A DNA stretch of 64,000 bases from Janthinobacterium sp. 61. GTDB lineage: Bacteria > Pseudomonadota > Gammaproteobacteria > Burkholderiales > Burkholderiaceae_D. The notes beneath the pieces are model-generated. The model worked only from the letters and a program-made list of their open reading frames with translations. It did no database searches and was not told the DNA's origin. The stretch's first letter is position 1; each line of letters begins with the position of its first letter. The translations under genes were made by a program, and so were the position numbers. The stretch spans positions 1,178,001 through 1,242,000 of the forward strand of contig NZ_PJMQ01000001.1 of assembly GCF_002846335.1 (NCBI RefSeq). Direction: 5' to 3'. Shown piece by piece: positions 60,377-64,000 of the stretch.

Positions 60377-61011
60377 GGCCGGCTCTCTACGCCGTCGCGA
60401 TCATCGGCCAGTACCGCGCCCGTTTGCAGGGCGGTGACCGCTTGAGACAGGGCATCGAGCGCCATCAGCAGGTCCGCGTGCAGGTGGCGCAGCGCGCCGA
60501 TGTCGTTGGAAAAGCCAGCATGCACGGCCTTGCGCGCCAGTGCCTGCAAGGGAAGCAGGCCCATGGCCTGGCTGCTGTCGAGAATTTCCTGCGCCAGTAC
60601 GCGTGCCGGGGCGGGGCGTTCGCAGCGCAGCGCATGGGCGATGCCGGCCAGGCGGTCGCGCGTCTCGGCCACGAAGAGGGCCAGAATTTCACCCTGCAGG
60701 CGCCGGTCGTGGCCGAACATGGCGTCCAGGCGGGCCAGCTCGAACGGCGGCCTGTCCAGTGCCTCTGGCTCTGGCGGCGGTGCCGTGTCTGCCGCCTTGG
60801 CCGGCTGGTTGGCCTTGCGCATTTGTAGCAACTGATGCAGATCGACAGCTGTCGCGTTGGCGGCAGGTGCACAGCCGGCCTGGCGCCAGCGGAGGCGGCG
60901 CCAGAGCAGGGCGGCCAGCAGCAGCATCAGGCCTGCCAGGGCCAGCGCCGGCCGCATCAGCGAGACGTCGTCGCAGCGAAGGAATGGTTGGGCGGCGAGG
61001 AAGGCGTTCAT
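60373..61011 (-). CDS. Membrane-anchored Hpt-like protein lacking the active histidine
   Basis: A 212-residue protein with one transmembrane helix (about 20-37, PALALAGLMLLLAALLW), a linker rich in Pro and Ala, and a helical domain from about 90 that follows the Hpt pattern (FVAETRDRLAGIAHAL, then the active helix). The segment AQEILDSSQAMG (140-151) aligns with the AHxLKGSSxxxG motif but has Q141 in place of the phospho-accepting His, and Leu/Asp for Lys/Gly. It may therefore bind a receiver without accepting phosphate. It is coupled to the HDOD gene. Confidence 0.7.
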   Translation of the reverse strand: MNAFLAAQPFLRCDDVSLMRPALALAGLMLLLAALLWRRLRWRQAGCAPAANATAVDLHQLLQMRKANQPAKAADTAPPPEPEALDRPPFELARLDAMFGHDRRLQGEILALFVAETRDRLAGIAHALRCERPAPARVLAQEILDSSQAMGLLPLQALARKAVHAGFSNDIGALRHLHADLLMALDALSQAVTALQTGAVLADDRDGVESRP

Positions 61012-61104
61012 GGCAAGGCCTGCATGCAGTAAGAATGGTTGGAAACGGATGTCATGGCGATGCTCCAGGATGATCGATGCTGATGTAGCTGCGTGCTGGC
61101 TGGG

Positions 61105-62802
61105 TCAGAATTCTTCCCAGTCGCCGCCGGCACTGGTACTGGTCGTGCTGCGGGCATGGCCGGGGTCGCGCTGCGCGACCAGCTTGAGCCGCGCCACCTT
61201 GCGCGCTGCAGGCGGCTTGGCGGCTGGGGCTGGGCGCACCGGCGTGCTTTGTTGCACCGCGTTGGCTTGACCATGCGCCAGCTTGAAGGCGCCGACCAGG
61301 TTGGCCAGGTTGCCTGCCTGCTCCTGCAGCGATTGCGATGCCGCCGCTGCTTCTTCGACCAGGGCTGCATTCTGCTGCGTGACTTCGTCCATCTGCGTGA
61401 TGGCGCGGTTGATTTCGTCGATGCCCGTGCTTTGCTCGGCGCTGGCGGCCGAGATCTCGCTGACGATGTCGGTGACGCTGCGTACCGTGTCGACCACTTC
61501 CGTCATGGCCGCGCCGGCTTGCTGGACCAGCTTGCCACCTTGTTCCACCTGCTCCACGGAATCGCTGATGAGTGCCTTGATTTCCTTGGCCGCCGCCGCC
61601 GAACGGTGCGCCAGGTTGCGCACTTCGGTGGCCACGACGGCAAAGCCGCGTCCTTGTTCCCCCGCCCGGGCCGCTTCCACGGCCGCATTCAGGGCCAGGA
61701 TGTTGGTCTGGAAGGCGATGCCGTCGATGACGCTGATGATGTCGGCGATCTTGTTGGACGAGCTGTCGATCGCTTCCATGGTGCGGATGACGTCGCCCAT
61801 CACCTCGCCGCCCCGCACCGCCTTGTCCGAGGCGCTGACGGCCATTTGCTTGGCCTGGCGGGCGTTGTCCGAGTTTTGCCGCACAGTAGCCGTCAGTTCT
61901 TCCATGGCCGAGGCGGTTTCTTCCAGCGAGCCGGCCTGCTGTTCCGTGCGTGCCGACAGGTCCAGGTTGCCTGCCGCGATCTCGCCCGAGGCCGTGTTGA
62001 TGGTCTCCGTGCCGGAGCGCACTTCGGAGACGATGCGCACCAGGCTCTCGCTCATGTCGGCCATGGCGGTCATCAACTGACCTACCTCGTCGTTCGAGGC
62101 GGCGCTGATCTGCACGCTGAGATCGCCGCCTGCAATGGTGCGGGCAACACCGACGGCGCTGGCCAGCGAGGAGGCGATGCGCCGTGCCAGCATCAAGCCC
62201 ATGCCGGCCACCAGCACCGTCACGGCCAGGGCCAGGACTATGGAAATCCAGCGCGCACTGGCAGCGGCAGCGGCGCCGTCGGCGGCGCCCTTGGTGGCCA
62301 GGCTTTCGTTGTAGTGGTGGTGGGCGGCGAGGGCGTCGACCAGTTCCTTAATGATGGGCTGGTTCTGCATCAGCAAGTCGCGTGCCGCGTCGAGCTCACC
62401 CGCCTTCGACAGCGCCAGTACCTTGTCGCGCACGCCATCGTAGCGCAGCAATACGGCACGGTCCGTGGCCAGCAGCGCTTTGTCTTGCTCGTCGGAAATA
62501 TCCTCTTTTTCATATTTGTCGAGCGCCTGGCTGACTGCCGCGCGCGCTTCATTGATGCTCGCTTCCAGCTTGGCGCGCGCGGCGGCATCCTTGCTGGCCA
62601 TATGTTGCCAGACGGCCGTGCGCATCTGTGTAAAGGGCACGAAAGCCTGGTTCAAGGTCAGCAGGCTGGGAACGGTGTTGACCGTGGCATAGCTGGCCGC
62701 TGTGTAGACGCGGTCCATTTCATAGATGCTGAAGCCCGTCAGCGCGGCGAGTCCGAGGACGACGGAGAGTATTAATGCATACAGGCGTTTTGCGATTGTC
62801 AT
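61105..62802 (-). CDS. Methyl-accepting chemotaxis protein with CheR-docking tail
   Basis: A 565-residue chemoreceptor: TM1 near 8-28, a four-helix periplasmic ligand domain (about 30-185, 4HB type), TM2 near 190-212, HAMP ([26 protein letters not shown]), and a cytoplasmic signalling hairpin with the tip [21 protein letters not shown] and conserved EGRGFAVV-like segment. The C-terminus is DWEEF (561-565), matching the NWETF-type pentapeptide that tethers CheR/CheB, so it is a high-abundance type receptor with its own methylation docking. Ligand unknown. It is 93 bases from the Hpt-like gene. Confidence 0.95.
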   Translation of the reverse strand: MTIAKRLYALILSVVLGLAALTGFSIYEMDRVYTAASYATVNTVPSLLTLNQAFVPFTQMRTAVWQHMASKDAAARAKLEASINEARAAVSQALDKYEKEDISDEQDKALLATDRAVLLRYDGVRDKVLALSKAGELDAARDLLMQNQPIIKELVDALAAHHHYNESLATKGAADGAAAAASARWISIVLALAVTVLVAGMGLMLARRIASSLASAVGVARTIAGGDLSVQISAASNDEVGQLMTAMADMSESLVRIVSEVRSGTETINTASGEIAAGNLDLSARTEQQAGSLEETASAMEELTATVRQNSDNARQAKQMAVSASDKAVRGGEVMGDVIRTMEAIDSSSNKIADIISVIDGIAFQTNILALNAAVEAARAGEQGRGFAVVATEVRNLAHRSAAAAKEIKALISDSVEQVEQGGKLVQQAGAAMTEVVDTVRSVTDIVSEISAASAEQSTGIDEINRAITQMDEVTQQNAALVEEAAAASQSLQEQAGNLANLVGAFKLAHGQANAVQQSTPVRPAPAAKPPAARKVARLKLVAQRDPGHARSTTSTSAGGDWEEF

Positions 62803-63115
62803 GATGGGTGCCGCTCCACGTGAAGGTTGAAAATCGGGAAAATCGGTTGCAAAAGTTCATATTTTTCATTTTACGGGAAAAATTTGATTTATTCGAGAAA
62901 TTTGTGATTTATTTGATTTATTTTGTGTTTTTTTGAAATCACAAGATGAAGGGGCTGCTGGCGGGGACGGATTGTGATGAAAAGCAACACCGCGCGGATA
63001 TCGCTTTCTGGCGTGTGCCACGCTTGGCAAAATAGTGAAAAAATGGAACTCCTTGATTGCCATCAAATACGGTGCGCAGGCGCGTGCCGCCGACCGACTC
63101 TTGTAAAGGAGCATC
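62803..63115. promoter_or_regulatory. AT-rich divergent spacer between the chemoreceptor and gcd
   Basis: A 313-base spacer. The part at 62865-62942 is very AT-rich and repeats TTTGATTTATT (at least twice, plus a TTTGTGATTTATT variant). It should carry the chemoreceptor promoter. The gcd promoter probably lies in 62950-63105. No gene is seen. Confidence 0.5.
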
Positions 63116-64000
63116 ATGACTGCCTCTGCCCGGCCTGGACCCTTGCTTATCCTCACCGCAGTCATCTTCATCTTGCTGGGCCTGGCGCTTGCCGGCGGCG
63201 GCGCCTGGCTCGTCAGCCTGGGCGGCTCCTGGTATTACGTCGTGGCCGGCATCGGCATGCTTGTCGCCGGTGCGCTGGTATGGCGAGGGCGGCGCAGCGC
63301 ACAGCTGTGTCTCGCGCTGCTTTTGTTCGCCACCCTGATCTGGTCCGTGATCGAAGTGAAGTTCGACTGGTGGCAATTGCTGCCCCGCCTCGATATTTGG
63401 TTTGCCGCTGCCGTCTGGCTGCTGCTGCCCTTCATCGACCGCCGCCTCGATCCGCCATTGACGGCCGGGGCGAAACCGCGCGACGCCGGCAAGAGCGCCC
63501 TGGCCGCCGCGGTGCTGCTGACGGCGGCCGTGGGGGTGTTCTCGCTGTTCCAGGATTACACCACCTTGCACGGCGAAGTGCCGGCCGAGAACATGGCCGC
63601 CGCGCCGCAAGGCGATTTTGCGCCTGGTGTGGCGCCCAACGACTGGGCTGCGTATGGCCGCTCCGGCTATGGCGATCGCTACGCGCCGGCCGCGCAGATC
63701 ACGCCGGCCAACGCCGCGCAGCTGAAACAGGCGTGGGTGTACAACACTGGCGACTTCAAGGGGCCGAACGACCCGGGCGAGATCGCCAATGAAGTCACGC
63801 CCCTGAAAGTGAACGGCATGCTGTATCTGTGCACGCCGCATAACATCGTCATCGCGCTGGACCCCGACACGGGCAAGGAAATCTGGCGCCACGATCCGAA
63901 GATCAACCGCGACGCATCCAGCTATCAGCACATGATCTGCCGCGGCGTCTCCTACTGGGATGTCAACGCTGGCCGTGCCAAGGATGATCCGGCGCCCGAG
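63116..64000 (+). CDS. gcd: Membrane-bound PQQ-dependent glucose dehydrogenase, partial (right edge)
   Basis: The first 295 codons of a quinoprotein glucose dehydrogenase; the frame is open to the last base. The N-terminus has about five transmembrane helices in 140 residues, as in Gcd, then the periplasmic domain starts with NDWAAYGRSGYGDRYAPAAQIT, LKQAWVYNTGD, VTPLKVNGMLYLCTPHNIVIALDPDTGKE and CRGVSYWD, which are typical PQQ-propeller elements. The enzyme oxidises glucose to gluconolactone and feeds ubiquinone. AAAGGAG precedes the ATG. PQQ synthesis genes are not in the window. Confidence 0.93.
   Translation, partial: MTASARPGPLLILTAVIFILLGLALAGGGAWLVSLGGSWYYVVAGIGMLVAGALVWRGRRSAQLCLALLLFATLIWSVIEVKFDWWQLLPRLDIWFAAAVWLLLPFIDRRLDPPLTAGAKPRDAGKSALAAAVLLTAAVGVFSLFQDYTTLHGEVPAENMAAAPQGDFAPGVAPNDWAAYGRSGYGDRYAPAAQITPANAAQLKQAWVYNTGDFKGPNDPGEIANEVTPLKVNGMLYLCTPHNIVIALDPDTGKEIWRHDPKINRDASSYQHMICRGVSYWDVNAGRAKDDPAPE

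Overview
The window is high-GC proteobacterial DNA with no rRNA, tRNA, IS element or CRISPR array. Codon bias, the nar gene set, the FIST/HD-GYP/GGDEF proteins and the many dCache kinases suggest a free-living betaproteobacterium of the family Oxalobacteraceae (Janthinobacterium, Duganella or Massilia-like). That placement is inference from gene content. Long open frames opposite the real genes are mirror images of the codon bias and were left out. Genes are often coupled by ATGA overlaps.

Layout. (1) 1-4.1 kb, minus strand: a signalling group with a FIST sensor, the start of a partner signalling protein that runs off the left edge, an HD-GYP response regulator, a CheW-like protein and a PAS-GGDEF diguanylate cyclase. 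(2) 4.4-7.5 kb: a small membrane protein, a DUF445 protein and an amino-acid permease. (3) 7.6-28.0 kb: a divergent catabolic locus. The minus arm encodes an MFS sugar porter, NagA/AgaA deacetylase, an AgaR-type DeoR repressor, AgaZ, a ROK sugar kinase and AgaS. The plus arm encodes a GH31 enzyme with carbohydrate-binding modules, two TonB-dependent receptors, a Tat-exported GH109 enzyme and a DUF3472 lipoprotein. AgaS, GH109 and the GH31 type all point to N-acetylgalactosamine. The inferred flow is: capture and outer-membrane import, release of terminal alpha-GalNAc, uptake, phosphorylation, deacetylation, deamination/isomerisation to tagatose-6-phosphate. No AgaY-type aldolase subunit is present in the window.

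(4) 28.0-33.6 kb: an acidic protein of unknown function, a Fur-box-preceded FecI/FecR/FecA-like iron-signalling trio, SirB2 and a GNAT acetyltransferase. (5) 33.8-50.6 kb, plus strand: the nitrate respiration island narK1-narK2, beta-carbonic anhydrase, narGHJI, a PpiC-type foldase, moaA, narX-narL and nnrS, with a REP-like doublet, two related hairpins flanking narXL and a candidate NsrR box before nnrS. (6) 50.6-62.8 kb, minus strand: a dense sensory block with three dCache histidine kinases (two hybrid), an Hpt protein, a response regulator carrying an excisionase-type HTH at its N-terminus, an HDOD protein, a membrane-anchored Hpt-like protein lacking the phospho-accepting histidine, and a chemoreceptor ending in a CheR-docking pentapeptide. 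(7) 63.1 kb to the right edge: the start of a membrane PQQ glucose dehydrogenase.

The most unusual material is the candidate alpha-GalNAc locus with its duplicated promoter block and repeated CGAAAG operator-like motifs. Second is the sensory block at 50-63 kb, with its unusual domain combinations and an AT-rich element shared by several of its upstream regions and the diguanylate cyclase near 4 kb.
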